DNA of 64,000 nt, from NCBI RefSeq assembly GCF_039531695.1, contig NZ_BAAAQN010000051.1:1-64000 (forward strand), in the 5' to 3' direction. Of the stretch, positions 31,487 to 39,458 are shown piece by piece. The notes below the pieces were generated by a model. That model saw only the letters and a program-made list of their open reading frames with translations, did no database searches and had not been told where the DNA came from. Positions within the stretch are counted from its first letter, which is position 1. Every line of letters begins with the position of its first letter. This DNA comes from Catenulispora yoronensis (GTDB lineage: Bacteria > Actinomycetota > Actinomycetes > Streptomycetales > Catenulisporaceae). Position numbers and translations under genes: made by a program.

Positions 31487-31503
31487 TATACCCCGAGTGT
31501 ATA
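31487..31503. promoter_or_regulatory. Candidate PadR operator TATAC-N7-GTATA
   Basis: The perfect inverted repeat TATAC (31487-31491) / GTATA (31499-31503) sits in a short AT-rich island 9 bp before the PadR start codon. Several PadR regulators bind short AT-rich dyads overlapping their own promoters. Autoregulation of the PadR-ABC operon from this site is inferred. Confidence 0.55.
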
Positions 31504-31512
31504 GTCCTTCCC

Positions 31513-32037
31513 GTGAGCGTCCCTCTGACTTTGCTCGGCCTGCTGGCCCGTGGCCGGCCGACCCACGGCTACGACCTCAAGCGCGACTACGACGACCACT
31601 TCGCGAACGGGAAGCCGCTGCCCTACGGGCAGGTGTACTCGACCCTCGGGCGGCTGGCGCGGGACGGGAAGGTGGCCGGCGGGGAGGCCGAGCCCGGGGA
31701 CGGGCCGGACCGGAAGCGCTACCGCATCACCGACCTCGGCCGGGCCGAGGTCATGGCCTGGCTGGGGCAGACCGTGGAGCCCGAGCCGCATCTGCAGACC
31801 GTGCTGTTCTCGAAGGTGGTGCTGGCGCTGATGCTCGGCGAGGACGCCGCCGGGTACCTGGACGCGCAGCGCGCCGCCCACCTGCGGCGGATGCGGGAGC
31901 TCACCGAACTCAAGCGGACCGGCCCGATGGTCGACGCCTTGCTGGCCGACTACGGGCTGTTCCACCTCGAAGCCGATCTGCGCTGGATCGAGCTGACCTC
32001 GGCCAGGCTGACCGCCCTGGCCCAAGCGGTGTCCTGA
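31513..32037 (+). CDS. PadR-family transcriptional regulator
   Basis: This 174-residue protein is read from GTG 31513. The winged-helix domain (about 1-80) contains LLGLLARGRPTHGYDLKRDY, PYGQVYSTLGRLARDGKV and DRKRYRITDLGRAEVMAW, typical of PadR. The C-terminal helical half (about 95-174, Vir_act_alpha_C type) mediates dimerisation. It is first gene of a three-gene operon with an ABC ATPase (22 bp later) and permease. PadR-ABC pairings usually control drug or peptide efflux in response to the exported compound. The inducer is unknown. Confidence 0.9.
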   Translation: MSVPLTLLGLLARGRPTHGYDLKRDYDDHFANGKPLPYGQVYSTLGRLARDGKVAGGEAEPGDGPDRKRYRITDLGRAEVMAWLGQTVEPEPHLQTVLFSKVVLALMLGEDAAGYLDAQRAAHLRRMRELTELKRTGPMVDALLADYGLFHLEADLRWIELTSARLTALAQAVS

Positions 32038-32059
32038 AACGATCACAGGGGGCAAGACC

Positions 32060-32749
32060 ATGAGCACCGGATTTCTACTTGAGGCGCGGGACGTGCACCG
32101 GGCCTTCGGCACGACCCAGGCGCTGCGCGGAGCGAGCGTCGCCGTGGCACGCGGCGAGATCCTGGCGGTCATGGGGCCGTCGGGGTCCGGCAAGTCGACC
32201 CTGCTGCACTGCCTGGCCGGGATCTACCGGCCGGACCAGGGCGAGGTCTGGTTCGACGGGACGCGCGTCGACACCCTGTCCGAGACCAAGCGGACCGAGC
32301 TGCGGCGCGACGCCTTCGGCTTCGTGTTCCAGTTCGGGCAGCTGGTGCCGGAGCTGACCGCGCTGGACAACATCGCGCTGCCGCTGCTGCTGGCCAAAGT
32401 CCCGCGCAAGCAGGCCTACGCGCAGGCCGCGCCCTGGCTGGAGCGCCTGGGCCTGGACCAGCACGGCACGCACCGCAGCGGTGAGCTGTCCGGCGGGCAG
32501 GCCCAGCGGGTGGCCCTGGCCAGGGCTCTGGTGCACAAGCCGCGCCTGCTGTTCACCGACGAGCCGACCGGCGCCCTGGACACCCTCACCGGCGAGACCG
32601 TGATGAACCTGCTGGTCACCGCCGCGCGGGAGGAAGGCACCACGGTGGTCCTGGTCACCCACGACGCCCGGGTCGCCGCCTACGCCGACCGCGAGATCGT
32701 CGTGCGCGACGGCCGGGCGCTGACCACTCCGAGCTCGGCGGTGGCGTGA
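32060..32749 (+). CDS. ABC transporter ATP-binding protein, MacB/LolD-like
   Basis: This 229-residue ATPase has Walker A GPSGSGKST, a Q-loop at FVFQFGQLVPELTALDNIAL, signature LSGGQAQR, Walker B LLFTDEPTGALD and switch VLVTHDARVAAYAD. The FQFGQLVPELTA and DEPTGALD wording places it with ATPases that drive FtsX-type permeases (MacB/LolD/BceA group), which do not transport small solutes by alternating access but move lipids, peptides or antibiotics. It overlaps the permease gene by GTGA. The start ATG follows GGGGGCAAGACC. Confidence 0.92.
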   Translation: MSTGFLLEARDVHRAFGTTQALRGASVAVARGEILAVMGPSGSGKSTLLHCLAGIYRPDQGEVWFDGTRVDTLSETKRTELRRDAFGFVFQFGQLVPELTALDNIALPLLLAKVPRKQAYAQAAPWLERLGLDQHGTHRSGELSGGQAQRVALARALVHKPRLLFTDEPTGALDTLTGETVMNLLVTAAREEGTTVVLVTHDARVAAYADREIVVRDGRALTTPSSAVA

Positions 32750-32751
32750 CC

Positions 32752-35121
32752 ATGTTCCGTCTGGGGTTGAGCCTGACGCTGCGCGGCGGCCGCGAAGCGG
32801 TCACCCGCCTGCTGCTCACGACGTTCGCGGTGCTGGTGGGGGTCACCGTCATGCTCGGCGTCCTGAGCCTGTTCAACGCGTATCAGAGCACCACCGTCCG
32901 GCAGTGCTGGGAGTGTTCGCCGACGACGGTGGACCTGGGGGCCCAGGGCGGCGGCGGTCCGGGGAGCCCGACCAAGGCCGGCGCGGCGGACGCGGGCGTC
33001 GACCTCGCCGCGGTCCGGCAGGCCGGCGCCAAGGAACTGTGGAACTTCTCGCAGGACTTCTATCAGGGGACGGAGCTGCGGCGCCTGGACGTGGCCGCGC
33101 TCACCGCCGACGCGCCCGCGATCCCGGGCACGGCGCGGGTGCCCGGGCCGGGCGAGTTCTACGCCTCGCCGGCGCTGGCGGACCTGCTGGCCTCCGTCCC
33201 GCACAGCCAGCTCGGCGACCGGTTCCCCGGACATCAGGCCGGCCTCATCGGCCGGGCCGCGCTGTCCGGGCCGGACGAGCTGGCGATCGTCGTCGGCCAC
33301 GCCCCGGACGAGCTCGTGAAACGGCCCGCGACCCAGGCGATCACCGCGCTGTCGACCGGCAAGGAGGTGAAGGGGACCACCAACATCTACCGGTTCGCCT
33401 TCGCCTTCGGGACCGTCTCGCTGCTGCTGCCGATCGTCATCATGGTCGGCACCGCGACCCGCCTGTCGGCCGCGCGCCGCGAGGAGCGCTACGCGGCGAT
33501 GCGGCTGGTCGGCGCGACGCCGCGGCAGGTGAGCGTCGTGGCCTCGGTGGAGTCGTTCGTCGGAGCCGCGCTCGGTGCCGTCGGCGGCACGCTTCTCTAC
33601 CTCGTGCTCAGTTCCCAGGTCGCGAGGGTCAACGTCACCGGCACCCGCTTCTTCCCGGACGACGTGACGCCGAGGGTGTGGGGCTACCTCGGGGTGCTGG
33701 TCCTGGTCCCGGCCGCCGCCGCGGTCGTCGCCGTCCGGTCGCTGCGCGGCGTGCAGTACGACCCGCTGGCCGTGAGCCGCAAGGCCACGCCGAAGCCGCC
33801 GACCTTGTGGCGGCTGACCCCCCTGCTGCTCGGCATCGTGCTGTTCGTGGTCGCCGTGAACATGTCGACGAGCGACTACTCCGACCTCGTCGTCTACCCG
33901 GCGCTGGTCTTCACCCTGTGGGGTGTCGTGTCGGCCGGGCCCTGGGTGACCATGCAGTCCTCGCGGCTGCTGGCCCGCCACGCGCCCGGCGCCGCCGCCA
34001 CCCTGGCCGCCCGCCGGCTCGCCGACAACCCCCGAGCCACTTTCCGCACCGTCAGCGGCGTGACCGTGGCGGTCTTCATCGGGACCGCCGTGGCCGGCTT
34101 CCTGCCCAGCGCGGTCCGGGCCGAGTCCTCCGGCGAGCGGGCGCCACTGACCAACGTTCTGCGGCTCCGGTACGACATGGGCGGCACGCAGATCTCTCCT
34201 GCCAAGTCCGCATCGGTGCTCGCCGACCTGCGCGCGATGCCCGGCGTCTCGGTGATCCCGGTATACCTCGGCACGGACACTTCGGCGTGGAATCCGGACA
34301 GCGGCGGACCGCCCCCGGAGGGCTGGCAGCCGCCGCCGCAGTACGTCAGGTGCGCCGACGCCAAGGCGCTGCCCGCCCTCGGCACCTGCGCGCCGGGCCA
34401 GGACGTCGCGATGATCGCCGCCGACGAGCTGTTCATCGACAACCCGCTGTTGCTGCGCCTGCCGGTGATGGGCTACAGCGACATCGACCGCCGCACCGGC
34501 GCGGGCCGCGCGGCCCCGGTCCCGACCGGCGTCGACGTCTCGCAGCTCGACATCACGGTCCTGATGGTCACCTCCTCGGACCGGGCCGCCCTGGAACAGG
34601 CCCGCACATACCTGGACCTGCACGCCCCGGTCCTGCTCGGCGTGGGCAGCCCCGACCAGTGGTCCACCAACGCCATCGGCCCGATGACGTTCGGCGAGGT
34701 GGCCTCCGTCCGCCAGGAGATGCTGCGCGCCGCGCAGCAGATGATCTTTTCCGGCGTCGGCCTCACCCTGTTCATCGCCGGCTGCTCCATCGCCGTGGCC
34801 ACCGCCGGCAGCCTCGTCGAGCGCAAGCGGCCGTTCACCCTGCTCCGCCTGACCGGCACCTCGGTGGCCGTCCTGCGCCGCATGGTGTTCCTGGAGTCGG
34901 CGCTGCCGCTGTTCACGGTCTCGGCGATGGCCGGGCTCGCCGCCTACGCCATGGCCTACATCGCGGTCCGCACGATCGCTCCGCACGCCCAGATGGCGTT
35001 CCCGGTCGAGGCCTACACGCTGACGGTCGCCGCCGTGGTGGTGGGCGCCCTGGCCGTGATCCTGGGCTCGATGGCGCTGCTGAGCCGGATGACGCGGTCG
35101 GAGAACGTGCGGTTCGAATAG
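32752..35121 (+). CDS. FtsX-like ABC transporter permease
   Basis: This permease of about 789 residues (ATG 32752; GTG 32746 overlaps the ATPase stop) has an N-terminal membrane helix (LLLTTFAVLVGVTVMLGVL), a large extracytoplasmic domain, two FtsX cores (about 215-330 and 665-785) and extra helices between them, the duplicated architecture common in actinomycete exporters. The second core is introduced by GVGLTLFIAGCSIAVATAGSL and ERKRPFTLLRLTGTS. With the PadR regulator it probably forms a resistance or export unit. It is convergent with the galactoside importer, separated by a hairpin. Confidence 0.9.
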   Translation: MFRLGLSLTLRGGREAVTRLLLTTFAVLVGVTVMLGVLSLFNAYQSTTVRQCWECSPTTVDLGAQGGGGPGSPTKAGAADAGVDLAAVRQAGAKELWNFSQDFYQGTELRRLDVAALTADAPAIPGTARVPGPGEFYASPALADLLASVPHSQLGDRFPGHQAGLIGRAALSGPDELAIVVGHAPDELVKRPATQAITALSTGKEVKGTTNIYRFAFAFGTVSLLLPIVIMVGTATRLSAARREERYAAMRLVGATPRQVSVVASVESFVGAALGAVGGTLLYLVLSSQVARVNVTGTRFFPDDVTPRVWGYLGVLVLVPAAAAVVAVRSLRGVQYDPLAVSRKATPKPPTLWRLTPLLLGIVLFVVAVNMSTSDYSDLVVYPALVFTLWGVVSAGPWVTMQSSRLLARHAPGAAATLAARRLADNPRATFRTVSGVTVAVFIGTAVAGFLPSAVRAESSGERAPLTNVLRLRYDMGGTQISPAKSASVLADLRAMPGVSVIPVYLGTDTSAWNPDSGGPPPEGWQPPPQYVRCADAKALPALGTCAPGQDVAMIAADELFIDNPLLLRLPVMGYSDIDRRTGAGRAAPVPTGVDVSQLDITVLMVTSSDRAALEQARTYLDLHAPVLLGVGSPDQWSTNAIGPMTFGEVASVRQEMLRAAQQMIFSGVGLTLFIAGCSIAVATAGSLVERKRPFTLLRLTGTSVAVLRRMVFLESALPLFTVSAMAGLAAYAMAYIAVRTIAPHAQMAFPVEAYTLTVAAVVVGALAVILGSMALLSRMTRSENVRFE

Positions 35122-35159
35122 CGGCGGACTCCGACGAGGCGGGGAGAGCACAGACAGAA

Positions 35160-35198
35160 CGCGGCCGGACCGGGCACCCTCAAGCCCGTCCGGCCGCG
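35160..35198. terminator. Hairpin terminator between convergent operons
   Basis: CGCGGCCGGAC-c-GGGC and GCCC-GTCCGGCCGCG form a stem of about 15 bp with one bulged C and an 8-base loop. It lies 38 bp after the FtsX permease stop and 18 bp after the stop of the minus-strand permease. Confidence 0.8.
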
Positions 35199-35216
35199 TC
35201 CGGCTCATCGGGGTGG

Positions 35217-36155
35217 CTACCCCTTGCTCGATCCCAGCGTCAGCCCCGCGATGAAGTGCCGCTGCAACGCGAAGAACACGATCAGCGTGGGTACCGCCAC
35301 CAGCAGCGAGCCCGCCGCCACCAGGTTGTTGTTGGTGAAGAACTCGCCTTGCAGGTTCGCCAGCGCCGCGGTGATCGGCCGCTTGTCGCCGGTGGAGATG
35401 AGCGCGGTGGCCCAATAGAAGTCGTTGTAGATCCAGGTGAACTCGAGGGTCGCCAGAGCCGCCAGCACCGGACGGCACAGCGGCAGGGTCAGCTGCCAGT
35501 ACTGGCGGAACACCGACGCCCCGTCGACCACCGCGGCCTCGCTGATCTCGCGCGGAATGGTCTTCATGTAGTTGCTCATCACGAAGACGCAGAAGCCGGT
35601 CTGGAACGCGACGTGGATCAGGATCAGGCCGAGGGTGGAGTCGTAGAGCTCGCCGGAGTCGGACATCCAGTCCGGCAGGGTGATGTTCGTGTAGATGCGG
35701 AACAGCGGCGTGATGATCGCCTGCTGCGGCAGCAGGTTGCCGGCGGTGAACAGCACCAGCAGGGCGACGTTGAAGCGCCAGCGGAACCGGGCTATGACGA
35801 ACGCCGCCATCGAGGCGAAGAAGAGGGTGACGGCCAGCGCCGGGACCGTGATCACGATGGTGTTCACGAAGAAGTGCAGCATGTCGGCCTGCGACCAGGC
35901 GTCGCTGAAGTTCTGCACGCCGTAGGAGCCGCCGACCGACACATAGCCGTGCTTGGACGTGTCCGCGAACGGCCGCAAGGCGGTGTAGAGCGCCCACGCC
36001 ACCGGGATCAGCCAGACCACCGAGGTCAGGATCAGGAAGGCGTGCAGGGTCAGCCGTGCGGGGCGGACGCCGCCGAGCCGCGTCGTGCGCGTCGACTGCC
36101 TGGGTTGCGCCAGTCGCATTGGTCGCGTGGGTTGCGTCGATCGCGTCGGTCGCAT
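35217..36155 (-). CDS. Carbohydrate ABC transporter permease, MalG/CUT1 type
   Basis: This 312-residue protein is read from ATG 36153-36155, overlapping the upstream permease stop (ATGA). There are six membrane helices. The EAA loop, contacting the ATPase, is MKTIPREISEAAVVDGASVF (about 195-215), and the C-terminal QRHFIAGLTLGSSKG is typical of MalG. The first 27 residues are an Arg/Thr/Pro/Gln repeat (MRPTRSTQPTRPMRLAQP and on) built from ACGCGACC/ACGCAACC words before the usual start of homology near LTLHAFLIL. Together with the adjacent permease and lipoprotein it imports an oligosaccharide, probably a galactoside. The ATPase is not encoded here and is presumably a shared MsiK-type protein. 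Confidence 0.88.
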   Translation of the reverse strand: MRPTRSTQPTRPMRLAQPRQSTRTTRLGGVRPARLTLHAFLILTSVVWLIPVAWALYTALRPFADTSKHGYVSVGGSYGVQNFSDAWSQADMLHFFVNTIVITVPALAVTLFFASMAAFVIARFRWRFNVALLVLFTAGNLLPQQAIITPLFRIYTNITLPDWMSDSGELYDSTLGLILIHVAFQTGFCVFVMSNYMKTIPREISEAAVVDGASVFRQYWQLTLPLCRPVLAALATLEFTWIYNDFYWATALISTGDKRPITAALANLQGEFFTNNNLVAAGSLLVAVPTLIVFFALQRHFIAGLTLGSSKG

Positions 36156-37060
36156 CAGTCCTCCCTCCGGAACGTCACGATCAGGTAGGGCACGATCACC
36201 AGCACCGACACCACCAGCAGGATCGCGGCCAGCGCGGAGCCGAACCCGACCCGGATCGCCTCGCCGACGATGTTGTCCGTGACCAGGGTGCTGAGCAGCT
36301 CCAGGCCGTTCTTGCCGCGGTTGACCACGTAGACGATGTCGAAGGCGCGCAGCGTCTCCACCACGGTGATCACCGACACGACGATCGTCACCGGCCGCAG
36401 CGAGGGCAGCACCACGCGCCGGAAGGTCTGCCACTCGTTCGCGCCGTCCAGCGCCGCGGCCTCGCGCAGCGCCGGGTCCACGGCCTTGAGCCCGGCCAGC
36501 CACAGGATCATCACGTAGCCGGTCTGCCGCCACACCGCCAGCGTCAGCACCGCGAACAGGTTCAGATGCGGGTTCCCGATCCAGTCGACCAGGTTCCCCG
36601 GTTTGGTGTGGCCGGTCAGGTTGTTGATCAAGCCCTGCTCGGGGGCGTAGATCAGCTCCACCATGAACCCGACCAGGGCCAGGGACAGCACCACCGGCAG
36701 GAAGAAGATGTTCTGGTAGATCCGGGACCCGGCGATCCGCTTGTCCAGCTGGGTGGCCAGGAACAGCCCGAGCGGCGCCGGGATCAGCACGAACACCGCG
36801 AACCAGATCAGGTTGTGGTGCCAGGCCGGGCCGAACGGCGGGTAGTTGTGGGTGATGTCGTGGTAGTTCCGCGCACCGATCCACTGGATGTCGCCGAACC
36901 CGCCGATGCCGTTCCACTTGCTGAAGGACAGCACGACCGACCCGAGGGCCGGGATCCAGATCAGCGCCGTGGTGAGCAGCGCCGGGATCCCGGCCATCAG
37001 GGTCAGGACGATCTTGTCGCGGCCGGTGATGGTCTTCAGCCGCACGCGTCGCTTCGTCAC
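36155..37060 (-). CDS. Carbohydrate ABC transporter permease, MalF/CUT1 type
   Basis: This 301-residue protein is read from GTG 37060. It has six membrane helices, including IVLTLMAGIPALLTTALIWI and FLPVVLSLALVGFMVELIY. Its EAA loop is GLKAVDPALREAAALDGANE (about 210-230). It pairs with the MalG-type protein immediately downstream (4-bp overlap), and the binding-protein stop lies 1 bp upstream. Regulation is through the promoter of the binding-protein gene facing the DeoR regulator. Confidence 0.9.
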   Translation of the reverse strand: MTKRRVRLKTITGRDKIVLTLMAGIPALLTTALIWIPALGSVVLSFSKWNGIGGFGDIQWIGARNYHDITHNYPPFGPAWHHNLIWFAVFVLIPAPLGLFLATQLDKRIAGSRIYQNIFFLPVVLSLALVGFMVELIYAPEQGLINNLTGHTKPGNLVDWIGNPHLNLFAVLTLAVWRQTGYVMILWLAGLKAVDPALREAAALDGANEWQTFRRVVLPSLRPVTIVVSVITVVETLRAFDIVYVVNRGKNGLELLSTLVTDNIVGEAIRVGFGSALAAILLVVSVLVIVPYLIVTFRRED

Positions 37061-37061
37061 A

Positions 37062-38363
37062 TCAGGCGCCGTAGATACTCTTCTTCTGGGCCTCGATGCT
37101 CGACAGCCCCGAGGTGATCGACGAGGGGTCGTCGATGAATTTCTGCAGCGCCGGGATCATCACGGTGGAGACGAACGTCGGGTTGGCGTCGCGGTCCATG
37201 AACTGCGAGATCTGCTTGGCCGAGGCGACGAAGTCGATCGACTTCTTCTGGAGCGTGTTGTATTTCGACGTGTCCGGGTTCGAGGCCGCGGCCACGTCGT
37301 TCGGCGCCGAGGTCAGGTAGGTGTTCTGTGCGTTCGTGGTGCCGAGCCACTCCAGCAGCTTCACGGCGTCGCCGTGGTTCTTGGGCTTCTTCGACATCAT
37401 CCACCCGTCGATCGGCGCCTCCACCGCGTCCTGCGCGTTGGCCGGGTCGATCGCCGGGAAGGCGAAGAAGTCCAGGTCGTCGGTCTTGCCCGCGGCCTGG
37501 AACTGCGGTCCGGCCTGGTCCAGGCCGTGCACGCACATCCCGGCCTGGCCGTTCATCACCATCGTGACCGCGTCCTGCCACTTGCGGCCGTTGGCGCCGG
37601 GCGAGGTGTACCCCAGCAGTTCGGTCCAGTGGTCGAAGGTGGCCGCCACCTTCGGGTCGGTCCAGGCCTGCTTGCCCTGCATCAGCTCGATGTGGAACTG
37701 GTAGCCGTTGGTGCGCATGTTGATGTAGTCGAAGGTGCCCATGGCCGGCCAGCCGTCCTGCTCGCCCAGCGCCACCGGGGACAGGCCGTCGGACTTCATC
37801 TGCTTGCACAGGGTGATGAAGTCGTCCCAGGTCTTCGGGGCCGAGTAGCCCTTCGAGGACCACAGCGCCTTGGAGTAGAACAGGCCCCAGGGGTAGTAGT
37901 AGTCCGGGACGAAGTAGTACTTCCCGTCCAGGCCCTTGCTCTGCGCCTTGATGGCGTCGGAGAAGTTGCCGCCGATGGCGGCCCAGACGTCGTCCACGTC
38001 GTGCAGCAGCCCCTGCTGGGCGAAGAACTGCATGCGGTAGCCGGCGAACCAGGTGAACACGTCGTCCGGCGTGCCCTGCAGGTAGGTCGAGATGTTCTGC
38101 TGGAACGTGTTGTGGTCGACCGTGTTGATCTTGGTCTTGACCCCGGTCGCGGTCTGCGCCGCCGTGAACAGCGACTGGAACGCCTGCTTGGGCACCGGGT
38201 CCGAGCCGTTGGAGCCGATGCTCACGCTCTTGCTGCCGCCGCTGGAACAGGCCGAGAGCGTCGGGATACCCAGAGCGCTGACACCGGCGAGGCCCGCGGC
38301 GCCGCGCAGCAGGGAACGACGCGATACGCCTTGGGCATATGGGGAGTTCTGTGCAGAGGACAT
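37062..38363 (-). CDS. Tat-exported lipoprotein, sugar-binding component of ABC importer
   Basis: This 433-residue protein is read from ATG 38361-38363 with AAGGAG 10 bases upstream. The leader contains a twin-arginine motif (SRRSLLRG) and a lipobox (TLSAC, Cys about 39), so a Tat-exported, lipid-anchored protein is expected. The mature part is a family 1 extracellular solute-binding protein, with typical segments LQGTPDDVFTWFAGYRM, PWGLFYSKALWSSKGYSAP and MNGQAGMCVHGLD. Substrate is inferred as an alpha-galactoside (melibiose/raffinose type) from the divergent DeoR-GH27 pair. It is first gene of the minus-strand importer operon. Confidence 0.9.
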   Translation of the reverse strand: MSSAQNSPYAQGVSRRSLLRGAAGLAGVSALGIPTLSACSSGGSKSVSIGSNGSDPVPKQAFQSLFTAAQTATGVKTKINTVDHNTFQQNISTYLQGTPDDVFTWFAGYRMQFFAQQGLLHDVDDVWAAIGGNFSDAIKAQSKGLDGKYYFVPDYYYPWGLFYSKALWSSKGYSAPKTWDDFITLCKQMKSDGLSPVALGEQDGWPAMGTFDYINMRTNGYQFHIELMQGKQAWTDPKVAATFDHWTELLGYTSPGANGRKWQDAVTMVMNGQAGMCVHGLDQAGPQFQAAGKTDDLDFFAFPAIDPANAQDAVEAPIDGWMMSKKPKNHGDAVKLLEWLGTTNAQNTYLTSAPNDVAAASNPDTSKYNTLQKKSIDFVASAKQISQFMDRDANPTFVSTVMIPALQKFIDDPSSITSGLSSIEAQKKSIYGA

Positions 38364-38482
38364 GGAGCTGCTCCTTTGGAGTGCCGCGTTCCAGTTCTGA
38401 TTCGCACACGTACCAACAAGCTCGCGCACACTCCACCGCCGGATCGCGACGATGTCAAGACTCGGAGCTTTGAATTAGTGAG

Positions 38483-38533
38483 GTTCGTTACCGAACGGCA
38501 ATCTTCGGATCCCGATCGTTCGTGCTGTTCGTG
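38483..38533. promoter_or_regulatory. GTTCG-type inverted and direct repeats between binding protein and DeoR gene
   Basis: GTTCG-TTAC-CGAAC (38483-38496) is an inverted repeat, and GTTCGTG is repeated at 38518-38524 and 38527-38533 (9-bp period). They lie in the 282-bp divergent region between the importer and the DeoR/GH27 genes. DeoR-family repressors commonly bind such multiple short repeats, so these are candidate operators for the adjacent regulator. Confidence 0.5.
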
Positions 38534-38645
38534 GTGAGCCTTGCGCGAATCAGGGTTTTGCCGTGTACTCACCTGGTTGGTTCTGAGCGTTCCTGGTGAC
38601 ATCGGGCGCTTTCCGGTGCCCGCGGCGGTGAGGGGGCAAGGCGGC

Positions 38646-39449
38646 ATGCTGGCAGCGCAGCGGCAGTCGTGGATTCTGGAGGAGGTGCGCAAGCACGGCG
38701 CGGTGCGGGTCAACGACCTGGTCGCGGCGTTGAACGTATCCGACATGACAGTGCGCCGGGACCTGGACGCGCTGGCCGAACAGGGGCTGGTCACCAAGGT
38801 GCACGGCGGCGCCACGGCGCACGGCGGCGGCTCCACCGACGAGCCCTCGTTCAGCGTCAAGGCGGCGCGCGAGCGCCGGGCCAAGGAGGCGATCGCGCGG
38901 GCCGCGGCCGAGCTGGTGCAGCCCGGCACGGCGATCGGCGTCTCGGCCGGTTCCACCACCTACGCCTTCGCCCGCCGGCTGGCCCGGATGCCGGACCTGA
39001 CCGTGGTGACCAACTCGCCGCCGGTCGCCGACCTGCTGCACACCCTGCCCGGACCGGCGCAGACGGTGATCCTCACCGGCGGCGTGCGGACGATCTCCGA
39101 CGCGCTGGTCGGCCCGGTGGCGATCCAGGCGATCCGCCGGCTCCACCTGGACTGCGTGTTCATCGGTGTGCACGGCGTCGACGCCGAGGCCGGGTTCACC
39201 AGTCCGAACCTGATGGAGGCCGAGACCAACCGCGCACTGGTGTCCACGGCGCGCCGGCTGGTGGTGATGGCCGACCACACCAAGTGGGGGGTGGTGGGCC
39301 TGTCCGAGATCGCCGCCCTGCACGAGGCGTCGGTGCTGGTGTCCGACGACGGGCTGGGGGCCGGGGCGCGGCAGGTGCTGCGCGAGTCCGTGGGGGAGCT
39401 GATCGTCGTCCCCGCCGAAGGGGCGGGGGCGAATGAGGAGGAAGAGTAG
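38646..39449 (+). CDS. DeoR-family transcriptional regulator
   Basis: This 267-residue protein is read from ATG 38646 (GAGGGGGCAAGGCGG upstream). The N-terminal HTH contains RQSWILEEVRKHGAVRVNDL and VSDMTVRRDLDALAEQG followed by the VHGGA hinge, all DeoR hallmarks. The C-terminal DeoRC sugar-phosphate sensor domain shows SAGSTTYAFARRL, VVTNSPPVADLL and GGVRTISDALVGP. It precedes the alpha-galactosidase gene by 9 bp and faces the importer operon, so it probably represses both. The effector is likely a sugar phosphate or a galactose derivative. Confidence 0.92.
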   Translation: MLAAQRQSWILEEVRKHGAVRVNDLVAALNVSDMTVRRDLDALAEQGLVTKVHGGATAHGGGSTDEPSFSVKAARERRAKEAIARAAAELVQPGTAIGVSAGSTTYAFARRLARMPDLTVVTNSPPVADLLHTLPGPAQTVILTGGVRTISDALVGPVAIQAIRRLHLDCVFIGVHGVDAEAGFTSPNLMEAETNRALVSTARRLVVMADHTKWGVVGLSEIAALHEASVLVSDDGLGAGARQVLRESVGELIVVPAEGAGANEEEE

Positions 39450-39458
39450 GGAGGCACA

